Translations under genes and position numbers: made by a program
NCBI GenBank assembly: GCA_943736015.1
Contig: OX031065.1
Location: 37,400,427 to 37,464,426 of the forward strand
Direction of reading: 5' to 3'
DNA: 64,000 nt
DNA from: Tridacna crocea
Lineage: Eukaryota; Mollusca; Bivalvia; Cardiida; Cardiidae
Shown here: piece after piece, positions 35,901 to 39,279 of the stretch
Layout of the letters: the number at the start of each line of letters is the position of its first letter
Position numbering within the stretch: position 1 is the stretch's first letter
The notes under the pieces: generated by a model
What the model saw: the letters and a program-made list of their open reading frames with translations, nothing else
What the model was told of the DNA's origin: nothing
Database searches by the model: none

Positions 35901-36701
35901 CATTTAAGTTATTTATCACGATACGGGTTAAGAAATAACCTGAGAAAAATGGACAATGCTGGTGACCAGAGTGTTCTCCCTTTCACAAATAGTTTTCTAC
36001 CTCTCCAAAGTCAAGTCAAATTAACAGAGGCACATTGAAAGTGTGTCATCTGCAAATGCTTCCATTTTTTGAGATATCTAAGTTTTTGTCCTTGGGTAAG
36101 GAGTTAGATACTCAGCTCTGGCTTTAATTCATTACCACACAATTCCTACTTTTGACGTCCCTTAGAAAGAAGCCTTTTGAAAACACTGTGGGAAAAGGAG
36201 AAAATGCTGGTAACCAGCATTTTCTCTATTTCCCACAGTGTTTTCTACCCTTCCCAGAACAAATTTCAATTTTTTTTAGTCATATATATTTTGTCGTCTG
36301 CAAACACTTTCAATTTGGTCCAGTCTAAAATTTTCTCGTGTGGTAAAGATATAAACCGGTCTTTCTGTCCGTCTGTCTGTCTGTCAGGCTGGCTGCCTGC
36401 CGGCCTGCCAGCCAGTCTACCTGGCTTCCTGTCTGTCTGTCTGTCTACCTGTCTCTTTGTCTGTCTGCCTACCTGCATGTCTCTGTGTCTGTCTACCTGT
36501 ACGTCTGTCAGTCCGCCCGCTTGTCTATCTGTTCCTCTATTTATCTTTCTATTTCTCATCACACTAACCTATAATACTGCCGACTATAAAGCTCGTTCCA
36601 CTCAGTAGGCCCACATTCTGCTTCATTTTCACCTTTCCAGTCGGCAAAACCTGACCGTCCGTCCCTGTCTCCCCACCACCCGCATTGTTTCGCTGACGCA
36701 T
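5787..36701 (-). CDS. SLC7A9-like: SLC7 amino-acid transporter light chain, b(0,+)AT1/SLC7A9-like (12 coding exons, C-terminus not found)
   Basis: Joined minus-strand exons: 36701-36569, 34634-34533, 29765-29638, 28393-28282, 27805-27680, 16246-16147, 12990-12946, 11193-11070, 9748-9642, 8690-8594, 7842-7693, 5955-5787. All borders are GT/AG and every phase matches, giving 464 codons; family members are about 490 to 530. Seen: the TM1 loop [10 protein letters not shown], which in this family holds the substrate-binding GSG; a Cys in [11 protein letters not shown] at the TM3-TM4 loop, where family light chains form a disulfide with the SLC3 heavy chain; [37 protein letters not shown] and [12 protein letters not shown]. 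These match human b(0,+)AT1 almost without gaps by my recollection of that protein. Known role: an obligatory exchanger of neutral and basic amino acids at the plasma membrane, working with a heavy chain not seen here. Substrates are inferred only. The terminal exon after 5787 was not recognised. Introns are packed with MITEs, and intron 5 holds another gene. Confidence 0.93.
5968..6185 (+). mobile_element. MITE-1, core A, old, abutting the exon 12 acceptor
   Basis: Starts TCAAACCACTGCCACACAAT only 12 bp from exon 12, so the region where a branch point would lie is MITE-derived. Right end eroded. Confidence 0.75.
6186..6990. other. Intron 11 stretch with degenerate repeat remnants
   Basis: No coding exon seen. 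6310-6470 resembles the flanks of the CG-rich palindrome family. 6588-6700 carries a SINE-like body (GTCTTGCCCAAGGACACTCC) with a tRNA-like remnant. Confidence 0.45.
6994..7223 (-). mobile_element. MITE-1, core B (GCTCG/CGAGC)
   Basis: TTAACCC and GGGTTAA ends. Palindrome core GCTCGTTACGAGC inside GGAGAAATT/AATTTCTCC arms. Its right end (GAGTATCTATGGAGTAATGG) is shared with the copy at 14339. Confidence 0.88.
7600..7672. repeat. GACA-type simple repeat
   Basis: Interrupted GACAGACA tract next to exon 11. Confidence 0.8.
7693..7842 (-). CDS. SLC7A9-like exon 11 (TM9-TM10)
   Basis: 50 codons: [40 protein letters not shown] and [10 protein letters not shown]. The DERPIK end matches human ERPIK exactly in context. 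The donor is GTATTTG. Confidence 0.93.
8110..8175. mobile_element. MITE-1 palindrome remnant
   Basis: AAAACATTGTGGGAGAAAAGG followed by a decayed second arm; ends not recognisable. Confidence 0.5.
8594..8690 (-). CDS. SLC7A9-like exon 10
   Basis: Encodes [32 protein letters not shown]. The AREGHLP loop after TM8 is diagnostic for SLC7 light chains. The donor is GTAATC, in phase 0. Confidence 0.93.
8930..9156 (+). mobile_element. MITE-1, core B
   Basis: TTAACCATTTCCCAAACAAG start, GGGAAAGGGTTAA end, perfect core GCTCGTAACGAGC. Confidence 0.9.
9642..9748 (-). CDS. SLC7A9-like exon 9 (TM8)
   Basis: Encodes [20 protein letters not shown] and then [16 protein letters not shown], the conserved TM8 region. 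The acceptor is TTTTGTCAG and the donor GTAAAGC. Confidence 0.93.
10154..10344. mobile_element. MITE-2, joined to MITE-1 at a shared TTAA
   Basis: TTAACCCTTAGGGTGC start, the family's GGACAGT...AGATCAGACT palindrome (degenerate), and end at the TTAA of 10341-10344 that also begins the next element. Confidence 0.7.
10341..10568 (-). mobile_element. MITE-1, core A
   Basis: TTAACTCATTACCAAACGAC start, GGTAATAGGTTAA end; the core reads GCTGGTCACCAGC, a paired variant. Confidence 0.9.
10775..10850. repeat. CG-rich palindrome repeat
   Basis: GGCCCAGGTCAGCCTGCGCG faces GCGCAGGCTGACCTGAGTCG. Almost perfect hairpin. Confidence 0.75.
11070..11193 (-). CDS. SLC7A9-like exon 8 (TM7)
   Basis: Encodes [40 protein letters not shown] and AV. 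The acceptor is CTTTGACAG and the donor GTGAGTG, in phase 0. A MITE-3 foldback begins about 35 bp upstream of the acceptor. Confidence 0.93.
11229..11372. mobile_element. MITE-3 foldback, second arm truncated
   Basis: Begins GGGCCCGTATTGACCAACC. The hairpin centre TGGCTAAACAG/TGGTTTAGCCA is intact but the distal arm stops early. It lies about 35 bp upstream of the exon 8 acceptor. Confidence 0.8.
12180..12378. mobile_element. MITE-3 foldback, complete
   Basis: ~95-bp arms from GGCCGGTATTTACCAACC to GTTGGTGAATACAGGCCC, centre GATTGGCTAAACC/GGTTTAGCCAATC. Confidence 0.9.
12616..12844 (+). mobile_element. MITE-1, core A
   Basis: TTAACCCATTACC start, GGTAATGAGTTAA end, perfect palindrome. Confidence 0.9.
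12946..12990 (-). CDS. SLC7A9-like exon 7 (45-nt micro-exon)
   Basis: A 45-nt exon encoding [16 protein letters not shown] with its neighbours. The acceptor is TTTTGACAG and the donor GTAGGC. It was found by looking for the motif that follows WAYDG and is confirmed by phase 2 on both sides. Confidence 0.92.
13068..13268. mobile_element. MITE-3 foldback, complete
   Basis: Arms from TGGGTCTATATTCACCAATC to GGTTGGTGAATACGGACCCA. Lies 78 bp upstream of the 45-nt exon 7. Confidence 0.88.
13630..13770 (+). mobile_element. MITE-1 remnant
   Basis: GAAGAAAGCTTTTGAAAACA, then a decayed palindrome and CCACAATGTTTTTATCC. Both ends lost. Confidence 0.55.
13839..14240 (+). mobile_element. Mutator-like element (MULE-like), copy 1, 9-bp target duplication
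   Basis: Terminal CATCTTCGC at both ends as inverted repeats (about 65 bp similar). Flanks are CTGGAATAA (left) and TTGGAATAA (right), 8 of 9 matching. Non-coding. Confidence 0.8.
14339..14573 (+). mobile_element. MITE-1, core B, variant arm
   Basis: The palindrome reads AAAGGTGAAATTGCTCGTGA and its mirror; G-to-T style changes occur in both arms. TTAA at each end. Confidence 0.88.
14892..15436 (+). mobile_element. Mutator-like element (MULE-like), copy 2, longer, carrying an ORF
   Basis: Same ends as 13839 (CGTCTTCGC left, GCGAAGATG right), flanked by GTATTAAAC and GTATTAATC (8 of 9). It holds about 145 bp more than the other two copies; the extra part encodes the Cys-containing peptide at 15095-15409. 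Confidence 0.82.
15095..15409 (+). CDS. Cys-rich peptide carried by the MULE-like element (possible captured exon)
   Basis: 104 codons. Residues 1-52 read as CAGS...[20 protein letters not shown], then [10 protein letters not shown] CxxS/C start, a basic stretch, a helical segment ending in LG and then YVCxxC recalls zinc-associated N-terminal domains of invertebrate DNA-binding proteins. That match is from memory and weak. The part after residue 55 is ordinary element sequence shared with the other copies. It may be the element's own gene remnant or a captured exon. Confidence 0.3.
   Translation: MKCAGSVMIYYRKRRRRTIFTKSFSVTNKLSEVLGYIPAPDQGMSKYVCGCCFMLNYCIRKRFVKRYFIGYKKYDVKGDNNHRPIGGVSREYRNRARSAKVRST
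15664..15872 (+). mobile_element. MITE-1, core A, short diverged copy
   Basis: Palindrome intact (AGAAAATGCTGGTAACC), left end eroded, right end merging into the TTAA of the next copy. Confidence 0.75.
15869..16098 (+). mobile_element. MITE-1, core A, 48 bp from exon 6 donor
   Basis: TTAACCCATTACCACACGAT start and GGTAATGAGTTAA end. Tandem with the previous copy through one TTAA. Confidence 0.88.
16147..16246 (-). CDS. SLC7A9-like exon 6 (TM6)
   Basis: Encodes [20 protein letters not shown] and then [13 protein letters not shown]. The Trp codon is split TG|G with exon 7. The WAYDGWN motif is a family hallmark of TM6. The donor is GTAAGG, and a MITE-1 copy ends 48 bp beyond it. Confidence 0.92.
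16416..16527. mobile_element. MITE-2, joined to MITE-1 at a shared TTAA
   Basis: CGGACAGTGTATATCCAAGA faces TCTTGGATATAAACTGTC. Preceded by a G-rich tract at 16373-16400. Confidence 0.7.
16524..16752 (-). mobile_element. MITE-1, core A, first copy in a 414-bp tandem duplication
   Basis: TTAA ends; the palindrome has an offset G (GCTGATTACCGGC). Confidence 0.9.
16938..17166 (-). mobile_element. MITE-1, core A, second copy of the tandem duplication
   Basis: TTAA ends and 414-bp offset from the copy at 16524. Confidence 0.9.
17390..19780. other. AT-rich intron 5 sequence, no gene recognised
   Basis: Contains a MITE-like remnant near 17585-17700, a TTTA/TTCA simple repeat at 18865-18902, and an inverted pair TAAGGTAAGACCTGTGTAAT (19253) and ACACAGGTCTTACCTTA (19604). 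No ORF with recognisable features. Confidence 0.5.
19253..19621. mobile_element. Possible foldback with ~20-bp inverted ends
   Basis: TTTAAGGTAAGACCTGTGTAATG at the left mirrors ATTACACAGGTCTTACCTTAAA at the right, with about 325 bp between. No family recognised. Confidence 0.55.
19792..20010 (+). mobile_element. MITE-1, core A, just downstream of the Mab-21 gene
   Basis: TTAACCCATTACC start, AATAAGTTAA end. It supplies an AATAAA on the minus strand for the neighbouring gene. Confidence 0.9.
19941..19946 (-). promoter_or_regulatory. Possible polyadenylation signal for the Mab-21 gene inside a MITE
   Basis: AATAAA on the minus strand about 300 bp past the stop codon. It lies within the MITE-1 copy at 19792-20010. 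An ATTAAA overlapping the stop codon is too close to serve. No other canonical hexamer was seen between the stop and the MITE. Confidence 0.4.
20243..22420 (-). CDS. Mab-21 domain protein (cGAS-like nucleotidyltransferase fold), single-ORF gene nested in the transporter intron
   Basis: 725 codons. Residues 57-74 hold a nucleotidyltransferase signature: GS (57-58), then LDSDRDFL with acidic residues at 69, 71 and 73. The third carboxylate usual in active enzymes is not clear; PGYVKLQL (107-114) sits where that strand should be. The Mab-21 C-lobe follows: [14 protein letters not shown] (233-246), CYILLKTIK (256-264), [14 protein letters not shown] (284-297) and [17 protein letters not shown] (319-335). 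Residues 370-725 are mainly helical, and about 665-712 look TPR-like ([19 protein letters not shown]). Bivalves are known to have large families of such cGAS-like receptors, some making cyclic-dinucleotide signals after nucleic-acid sensing; function here is inferred. A 3' splice site at 22445-22444 leaves a 23-nt leader with a four-codon upstream ORF, so a non-coding 5' exon is likely. It lies on the same strand as the host gene and is intronless. Confidence 0.9.
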   Translation of the reverse strand: MNENMQGLSVRLSQILESLGASEEVRAQCWKYAKIREIADTTRAQILSRPSSWYIFGSYSEGTTIPGLDSDRDFLMCDDYFKVVENRDDAKLHNLCLLIVLDESTKPGYVKLQLAVDGEPQNIQNELADVKIHRQNLTTDQYGNVCLRHYSAVGILPTIKERSGPADTSPGISDPIDYVFAQRCEVIPKLADEWSHRERPYSWPTKETVEKLSSLGCFFVGKGHPDSKHIHTEWSISFSLQERNLMLSLNPTQHKCYILLKTIKNDIIKPVIDKAIGTNTKSISSYHCKTCLFYTMENTNHAIWIPANLIHCTIDCLNRLLDWLRKGYCPNYFLPEKNMLDGLADQTCRQVVELIEKMIMKGPEFLFDLTSGSVGLLLQNEEPPLDIIEMTDETMVFQTFCRHWFIVRDIASIKHWYLKDTCASGTSQECLVRLLLLINKLENPKPVTVYTETDVKRALELFIPHLHLQIAQTVAAIILDGSANSCNRAKSVFRRHILKCLEYDSVLPRLLAATFYLRFGKIDSCEAILKACETHIKPYTESVCGCCDETTMFYKDDQKQMPNTAEISYISFAKRFTTGCVVFLPFQASLAHPALQYEMYRSVFTHCDQQQRSDFWFNWIAVDSQVYLYFLQYDLASKRGDQVNKQRAIDKLLDVILKGSNLGHRETAFNLLGWIFTQETSLGDAFLCFSRSWQIRPYNNATKWHLALLFQKLISLIGITTDNID
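22421..22445 (-). promoter_or_regulatory. 3' splice site and 5' leader of the Mab-21 gene with a tiny upstream ORF
   Basis: Reading the minus strand, a T-rich tract ends in CAG, then 23 nt lead to the ATG at 22420. The leader contains ATGACACTTCAATAG, a four-codon upstream ORF. This implies a spliced transcript with an upstream non-coding exon. Confidence 0.55.
22446..23067. other. Upstream of the Mab-21 gene; no feature recognised
   Basis: AT-rich sequence that should contain the 5' exon and promoter of the Mab-21 gene. I could not single out a TATA box or exon with confidence. Confidence 0.4.
23068..23264. mobile_element. MITE-5 foldback, complete
   Basis: GAGCTCCAGATAAGAGGGAG faces CTCAATCTGGAGCTT; centre ATCGTCTCGATGAGACGAT. 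TCATAT flanks on both sides may be the target duplication. Confidence 0.88.
23265..24084. other. Intron sequence without a recognised gene
   Basis: Homopolymer tracts at 23658 (A) and 23724 (C). Open frames on both strands at 23708-23974 look like chance. Confidence 0.4.
24085..24312. mobile_element. CG-rich double-palindrome element, decayed
   Basis: Ends AACACGCGAAAAGGGGCATT and AATGCCCCATTTTCGCGTAT are inverted repeats. The two internal hairpins are eroded relative to 39757 and 44786. Confidence 0.75.
24523..24660 (-). mobile_element. MITE-1, truncated at the palindrome
   Basis: One end (TTAACCCATTACC) through GGAGAAAAT, then unrelated sequence. Confidence 0.8.
24753..24980 (+). mobile_element. 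MITE-1, core B
   Basis: TTAACCCTTTCCCAAACAAG start, core GCTCGTAACGAGC perfect, right end slightly mutated. Confidence 0.88.
25311..25538 (+). mobile_element. MITE-1, core A
   Basis: TTAACGCATTACCACACAAT start, palindrome nearly perfect, right end GGTAAGAGTTGA. Confidence 0.85.
25539..26650. other. AT-rich intron sequence, no gene recognised
   Basis: No repeat family or exon recognised apart from ACGAAAAAGAAACGCAGGGT (25268), whose complement recurs near 25735-25755, a short inverted pair around the MITE at 25311. Confidence 0.4.
26656..26914 (-). mobile_element. MITE-1, core A, with a 45-bp internal duplication
   Basis: The segment ATAGCAYTTGCAGATGACAG is repeated in tandem near the left end, making this copy about 30 bp longer than usual. 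Core GCTGGTTACCGGC. Confidence 0.88.
26960..27060 (+). mobile_element. MITE-1 half element
   Basis: TGCCACACAATCTGAGCTTA through GCTGGTAACCAGAATG; the second palindrome arm is missing. Confidence 0.6.
27209..27483 (+). mobile_element. MITE-1, core A, with duplicated first palindrome arm
   Basis: Two successive GGTTTTTGAAAAT...GGAGAA stretches before one second arm (ACATTTTCTCCTTTTCC), suggesting slippage inside the hairpin. Confidence 0.75.
27680..27805 (-). CDS. SLC7A9-like exon 5, functional copy (5a)
   Basis: 126 nt encoding [30 protein letters not shown] and the rest of TM5. Both splice sites are intact: a T-tract then CAG acceptor, and a GTATGTC donor. It is one of three tandem copies of this exon (172-bp period) and the only one keeping both sites and all conserved residues. 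Confidence 0.93.
27852..27977 (-). pseudogene. Duplicate exon 5 (copy 5b), open frame but donor lost
   Basis: Aligns to the functional exon at the same 126-nt length, in the same frame and without a stop. It has an intact acceptor (TTATTTCAG). The donor position reads CAATACT instead of GTATGTC, and charged residues enter the membrane segment ([10 protein letters not shown]). Only 46 nt separate it from copy 5a, too short for a normal intron, so it could only have been used in place of 5a. It looks like a decayed alternative exon. Confidence 0.85.
28021..28125 (-). pseudogene. Duplicate exon 5 (copy 5c), degenerate
   Basis: The third copy keeps NCYGTRWAS-like coding and a G|GTATATC donor-like end. 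It has lost the AG acceptor, carries an in-frame stop early (TATTATAA where the functional copy has TATGATCA) and is about 25 nt short in the middle. It lies 43 nt from copy 5b, with a homologous mini-intron between them. Confidence 0.8.
28282..28393 (-). CDS. SLC7A9-like exon 4 (disulfide-loop exon)
   Basis: Encodes [20 protein letters not shown] and then [10 protein letters not shown]. The Cys is at the position that pairs with the SLC3 heavy chain in family members. The exon ends after the first base of an Ile codon, and the donor is GTAAGTAC. The next usable exon (27805) supplies TC, giving ATC. Confidence 0.92.
28456..28863. repeat. Degenerate GT/AT-rich minisatellite with frames open on both strands
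   Basis: Recurring YGTNATTATGTGNRTNRTGT phrases of roughly 18 to 33 bp. Translates as Val/Ile/Cys-rich on the plus strand and Thr/Asn/Met-rich on the minus strand. It lies in intron 3; no splice sites favour coding. Confidence 0.75.
28876..29104 (+). mobile_element. MITE-1, core A
   Basis: TTAACCCTTTCCCAAACAAT start and TAAAGGGTTAA end. Confidence 0.88.
29267..29498 (+). mobile_element. MITE-1, core A
   Basis: TTAACCCTTTCCC start, GGTAACGAGTTAA end; core GCTGGTAACTAGC has one unpaired change. Confidence 0.88.
29638..29765 (-). CDS. SLC7A9-like exon 3 (TM2-TM3)
   Basis: Encodes [20 protein letters not shown], then an amphipathic loop and TM3 ending LVIQ. ELGT and KSG(A/G)EY are strongly conserved in SLC7 light chains. 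The donor is GTAGGTGAG. Confidence 0.94.
29770..30185. other. Intron 2 sequence next to exon 3, including a CG-palindrome element end
   Basis: No gene. 30130-30185 matches the outer end of the 24085/44786 family (CTGCAACGCGCAAAAAGGGC). Confidence 0.5.
30190..30318 (+). mobile_element. Pearl-like 3' tail fragment
   Basis: ACGCACGCACAGACAGACGC tract, GGGCCATGACATAAGCCCGC, then a hairpin ending AGAGCTAA. Same tail as 62150-62306. Confidence 0.7.
30440..30541 (-). repeat. tRNA-derived SINE head, truncated
   Basis: On the minus strand: CCTGGGTGGCCAAGTGGTGA (A-box region) and GTGAGTTCGATAC (B-box region), as in the SINE at 60737. Confidence 0.75.
30541..31230 (-). mobile_element. Pearl-like element, ~165-bp units
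   Basis: Units with CTACCAAATTTGGCATGTA and GGTCACAAATTTTATAAGGG, reverse to 57505-62306. Ends near ACATGGCCATCATGGCCCTC, the same end as at 57500. Confidence 0.65.
31230..31455 (-). repeat. Second copy of the pearl-like element end
   Basis: ATCCCCTATTGCATCAGTGA appears at 31218 and 31418, each just past a TGGCC/GGACC...CTCTTGTTT motif, so the end module is duplicated about 200 bp apart. Confidence 0.6.
31543..32124 (+). repeat. Rep-6, copy 2
   Basis: CTCCGAGCAGAGTTGTCGTT to CCGGAGTGCAAGAGAG. Confidence 0.82.
32778..33007 (+). mobile_element. MITE-1, core A
   Basis: TTAACCCATTACC and GGTAATGAGTTAA ends; one extra G in the first palindrome arm. Confidence 0.9.
33051..33267. mobile_element. 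MITE-2, joined to MITE-1 at a shared TTAA
   Basis: TTAATCCTTAAGCTGC start, AAGATCAGACTGCACAGAAC hairpin, AGGATAAGGATTAA end shared with the next element. Confidence 0.8.
33264..33492 (+). mobile_element. MITE-1, core A
   Basis: TTAACCCGTTACC and GGTAATGGGTTAA ends, perfect palindrome. Confidence 0.9.
33712..33917 (+). mobile_element. MITE-1, core B, one hairpin arm deleted
   Basis: Reads GAAAACACTGTAACGAGCAA: the first arm is gone between two GT dinucleotides. Both TTAA ends intact. Confidence 0.88.
33945..34173 (+). mobile_element. MITE-1, core A
   Basis: TTAAACCATTACCACACAAT start. The core GCTGGGAACCAGC carries one unpaired change. Confidence 0.88.
34228..34320. repeat. CG-rich palindrome repeat
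   Basis: GCGAAAAGTGTCTACACTTT, CAGCCTGCGCAATCGGCGCA, then TGACCAGGGTGGACACTTTT. Confidence 0.7.
34371..34482. mobile_element. MITE-5 foldback, internally shortened, beside exon 2
   Basis: ATGGGTACTCATTAGATTGT faces AATGAGTACCCACAACATGG; the central ATCGTCTCGAT block is missing. Confidence 0.8.
34533..34634 (-). CDS. SLC7A9-like exon 2 (TM1 end, TM2)
   Basis: Encodes [20 protein letters not shown] and then the TM2 segment ending in LLSLFG. Its 102 nt join exon 1 in phase 1 and exit in phase 1; the donor is GTAATA. A MITE-5 foldback ends about 50 bp past the donor. Confidence 0.93.
34640..35045. mobile_element. Two overlapping MITE-1 remnants
   Basis: ATTGAAAGCATTTGTAGACG (34699) and GATATTGGAAAAGGAGAAAA (34941) are family motifs; both palindromes are broken. 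Confidence 0.55.
35121..35350 (-). mobile_element. MITE-1, core A
   Basis: Palindrome near perfect; left TTAA mutated; right GGTAATGGGTAA. Confidence 0.87.
35489..35612. mobile_element. MITE-2, joined to MITE-1 at a shared TTAA
   Basis: Perfect hairpin AAGATCAGACTGCACAGAAT facing GTGCAGTCTGATCTTGA. Confidence 0.85.
35609..35841 (-). mobile_element. MITE-1, core A
   Basis: TTAACTCATTACC and ATGGGTTAA ends; the core has an extra C. Confidence 0.89.
35935..36105 (+). mobile_element. MITE-1 remnant
   Basis: AATGCTGGTGACCAGAGTGT in a decayed palindrome, then GTCATCTGCAAATGCTTCC and GTAAGGAGTTAG. Confidence 0.6.
36124..36352 (+). mobile_element. MITE-1, core A
   Basis: TTAATTCATTACCACACAAT start, perfect core, right end slightly diverged. 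Confidence 0.87.
36355..36555. repeat. CTGT/CCTGC-rich simple repeat beside coding exon 1
   Basis: About 200 bp of CTGTCTGT and CTGCCTGC variants ending 14 bp before the exon 1 donor. Long Cys/Leu/Ser-rich frames here are repeat translations. Confidence 0.92.
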
Positions 36702-36702
36702 T
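36569..36702 (-). CDS. SLC7A9-like coding exon 1
   Basis: A pyrimidine-rich acceptor (AG at 36704-36703) is followed after one base by ATG (36701). The exon encodes a short polar N-terminus ([10 protein letters not shown]...) and the start of TM1, ending GSIIG. The donor is GTTAGTG. The AUG directly after an acceptor implies at least one untranslated exon further upstream (right); I could not find it. The reading frame stays open upstream, but that sequence is a MITE-1 fragment, so the start at 36701 is preferred. Confidence 0.9.
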
Positions 36703-36734
36703 CTGAAAATAGAAAAAAAGGCATCATTGTTCAC

Positions 36735-36850
36735 CAGATGACAAATTCTTAGACTAGTCCAAATTAATAGCAAGTGAACATTACAATCTTGATGCTGTCA
36801 AGAAATGGCGAGTTAACTTTGAAAGGATGGAAAACATTGTGGAAGAGAAA
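36735..36850 (-). mobile_element. MITE-1 remnant upstream of coding exon 1
   Basis: CACCAGATGACAAATTCTTA and GGATGGAAAACATTGTGGAA fit the family's right half. Confidence 0.6.
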
Positions 36851-36879
36851 ATATTTAAGCGATGCTTCGTGAAATGGAG

Positions 36880-36962
36880 GTATAAAGCATTTGCGAAAAA
36901 TATCGACCCAGGTCAGCCTGCGCAATCCGCGCAGGCTGACCTGGGTCGAAACTTTTCAATAT
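36880..36962. repeat. CG-rich palindrome repeat, near perfect
   Basis: TCGACCCAGGTCAGCCTGCG faces CGCAGGCTGACCTGGGTCGA around CAATCCG. Confidence 0.88.
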
Positions 36963-36972
36963 CGGTTAATTT

Positions 36973-37174
36973 CCAGGGCCCTTATTCACCAACCATTCTT
37001 AAGAACGTTCTTTGTTTTATTCTCCAGAATTGTGTACATTTGTAAGTAACACAACTTCTGATTGGCTAAACCATTCGGTTTAGCCAATCAGAAGTTATGT
37101 TACTTACAAATCTTGAAAACTTTAGAGAATAAGACTAAGAATACTCTCAAGAATGGTTGGTAAATACGGGCCCT
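36973..37174. mobile_element. MITE-3 foldback, complete
   Basis: GGGCCCTTATTCACCAACCA faces GGTTGGTAAATACGGGCCC; centre TGGCTAAACC/GGTTTAGCCA. Confidence 0.92.
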
Positions 37175-37388
37175 GTTTCTCCAATGATCGGTCTATTTCA
37201 TTATTTTTAAGTGGCTTATAACAAAAAGTGATTATCATGGATCCATAATGGTGTGATGGATCTCTTGTAATCAGGAAGCTGCAGGACGCCTATTTTTGCC
37301 AAAGCGTTGCTCATTTTATTACGGCTTATTATATCTGGAAATCTCATCGTTCAGTCAAGACCATAGATCAGACCACTTTCTGTGAGTT

Positions 37389-37592
37389 CTGGGTCCGTAT
37401 TAATCAACCGTTCTCATGAATTTCTTTGTTCTTGTTCTTCAGAATGTCATCAATATGAAAGCAACAGAAGTTCTGATTGGCTAAACCATTCGGTTTAGCC
37501 AATCAGAGGTTCTGTTACTTTCATAGTTCGCAAATCTTGAAGAATAAGACTATAAGAACGTTCTCAAGAGTGGTTGGTAAATACAGACCCTG
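37389..37592. mobile_element. MITE-3 foldback, subtype
   Basis: Same centre but arms carry ATATGAAAGCAACAGAAGTT facing its mirror; both arms differ from the other copies in a matched way. Confidence 0.9.
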
Positions 37593-37917
37593 ATCTTGGT
37601 CCGCACTGTCCGCAAAAACGTTTTGAGTTTCTTTCGAAGCCCAGTCAGCCTAGAACCTGTAAGCCTATAAGACACAAATAAATCAGTTAGCTATACTTAA
37701 AAAGGGCATATTCAGAGAAGCCTTTTCAAAGCATTTCAGGGAAGATGCCTCGTGAAATCAGCTAGAAAAAAAGGAAACGCTGTTAATCCTGTCTTGCATT
37801 CTTTCATACGCAAATTCGATCCTTCCATCAAAATGTTTTGAATTTGGTTAAGTCTGAAATTTTATCTTTCGATAAAGGCCATTATCACCCGCCAGATAGC
37901 ATTCTACAAATACATAT

Positions 37918-37995
37918 CGTCGGTTTGCTTCCAAAACCTCGTAACTACAGCTTGAAACAAGCTGTAGTTACGAGGTTTTGGAAGCAAACCGACGG
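37918..37995. mobile_element. MITE-4 foldback, perfect
   Basis: CGTCGGTTTGCTTCCAAAAC faces GTTTTGGAAGCAAACCGACG. TTGC/TTCC differ from the other copies in both arms. Confidence 0.92.
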
Positions 37996-38011
37996 TATAT
38001 AATTTTGGCAT

Positions 38012-38302
38012 TCTTGGTATAGAAGCGGACTACTTTTCTACGCGACAACAGTTAATCTGAATTTCAAACTAAAATAAACGTTTACTCAATAAAACGCTAT
38101 CCGAGGTGCGATTCTTTCAGCTATGATCACCTAGCATGTAAACTCTAAACCGACTTTTTATTACAACAGCCCCTACAGGCTTGGGTAACAGGTTCGATGT
38201 AAGCCCTACTTTTTCCTAGCAGACGGGAATCGGTGATGCGTCATAGCCGATAGGTCGAATCTTCGAAGAATATGACATACGGAGACAACGGGTAAAGGCT
38301 TC
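38012..38302 (-). repeat. Rep-8 (TCGAAGAATATGACAT repeat), copy 1
   Basis: AATAAACGTTTACTCAATAA, then GGTCGAATCTTCGAAGAATA. Family copies at 40222, 42425 and 45340/46000. Confidence 0.7.
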
Positions 38303-38356
38303 AAAAATCAACACACCCAGACGACTTTCTTCCCCGTTGATTTAAGCCAGCCAACA

Positions 38357-38432
38357 TTCATTCATTCATTCATTCATTTGTTCAATCGTTTATTCATTCT
38401 TTCATTCGTTCATTCATTCATTTGCTTCGTTC
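38357..38432. repeat. ATTC simple repeat
   Basis: Interrupted ATTCATTC tract; a TTAC tract follows at 38595-38620. Confidence 0.9.
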
Positions 38433-38729
38433 TATTATATTTCAGTAACCCACCATTTATTTTTTTATTTATGTTCTATTTATCGTTTAGATATATATAG
38501 GCCCATGGGGCCGGGTGTTGAAATTTTTATATATCATGTATTTGTCAAACTTTCATGAGTTTAACGTTAACATGTCACTATAATAAAATATTTACTTAGT
38601 TACTTACTTACTTACTTATTTATATTGAAAACGTTTTGTAAAAAAAAAAAAACAAAGAGAGAGCAGTGTCTCGTTTTGCAAAAATACTTTATAATGATAT
38701 TTGTATTCTTGTTTGAGGCCTTAACCCTT

Positions 38730-38957
38730 ACCGTGGTCCTGTGTGGCTCAGTGGTAAAGTGTACGACTCGTGACCTGGAGGTCCCAGGTTCGAGCCTCGC
38801 TGGCTCCGCTGGGTTTTTTTCACAGGAGTGTCCTTGGGCAAGACACTTCAGAGCCTAGCCTAGTACTGGCGAAACCCAGGAAACATGAATATGTGAACTG
38901 TCGCCGTGATATGACTGAAATACTGTTGAAAGCGGCGTAAAACACCATTCAATGAGA
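38730..38957 (+). repeat. tRNA-derived SINE
   Basis: A-box-like TGGCTCAGTGGTAAAGTG and B-box-like GGTTCGAGCCTC, then a body with GTCCTTGGGCAAGACACTTC and CCAGGAAACATGAATATG. The body resembles the SINE at 60737 although the head is different. Confidence 0.85.
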
Positions 38958-39168
38958 TTAACCCTTATCATGTTAAATGATTCAGTTAAATTAAATTTTC
39001 AGGCCGAAAGAAAAAGTCCTAATAATGCTGTTTCAAGCTTACTTTTTTGGAGAAAAATATATCTTTCTCGGACAGTTAAGATCCAAGATCAGACTGCACC
39101 TTCTGTGCAATTTGATCTTGATCAACACTGTCCGACAATGATCAGTGAGTCGCACTAACAGCCTAATA
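38958..39168. mobile_element. MITE-2
   Basis: TTAACCCTTATCATG start, ATCCAAGATCAGACTGCACC hairpin, decayed right end. Confidence 0.75.
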
Positions 39169-39279
39169 GCTGACTCATTCTGATGGGTGACAATTTATAG
39201 GTAGGTTTCCTAAGTAGTCCGTCATAAATTTTGTTGGAAGGATAAGTATTTGCTTCTAGATAACGCCCAAAATATCTTC

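Noticed and set aside
36266-36608. Open frames of 98 to 143 codons rich in Cys/Leu/Ser or Asp/Arg/Gln
   Set aside because: They translate a CTGT/CTGC simple repeat next to exon 1; no domain and no splice support.
38730-38805. A functional tRNA gene
   Set aside because: A- and B-box-like motifs are present but the cloverleaf does not close well and a SINE body follows directly.
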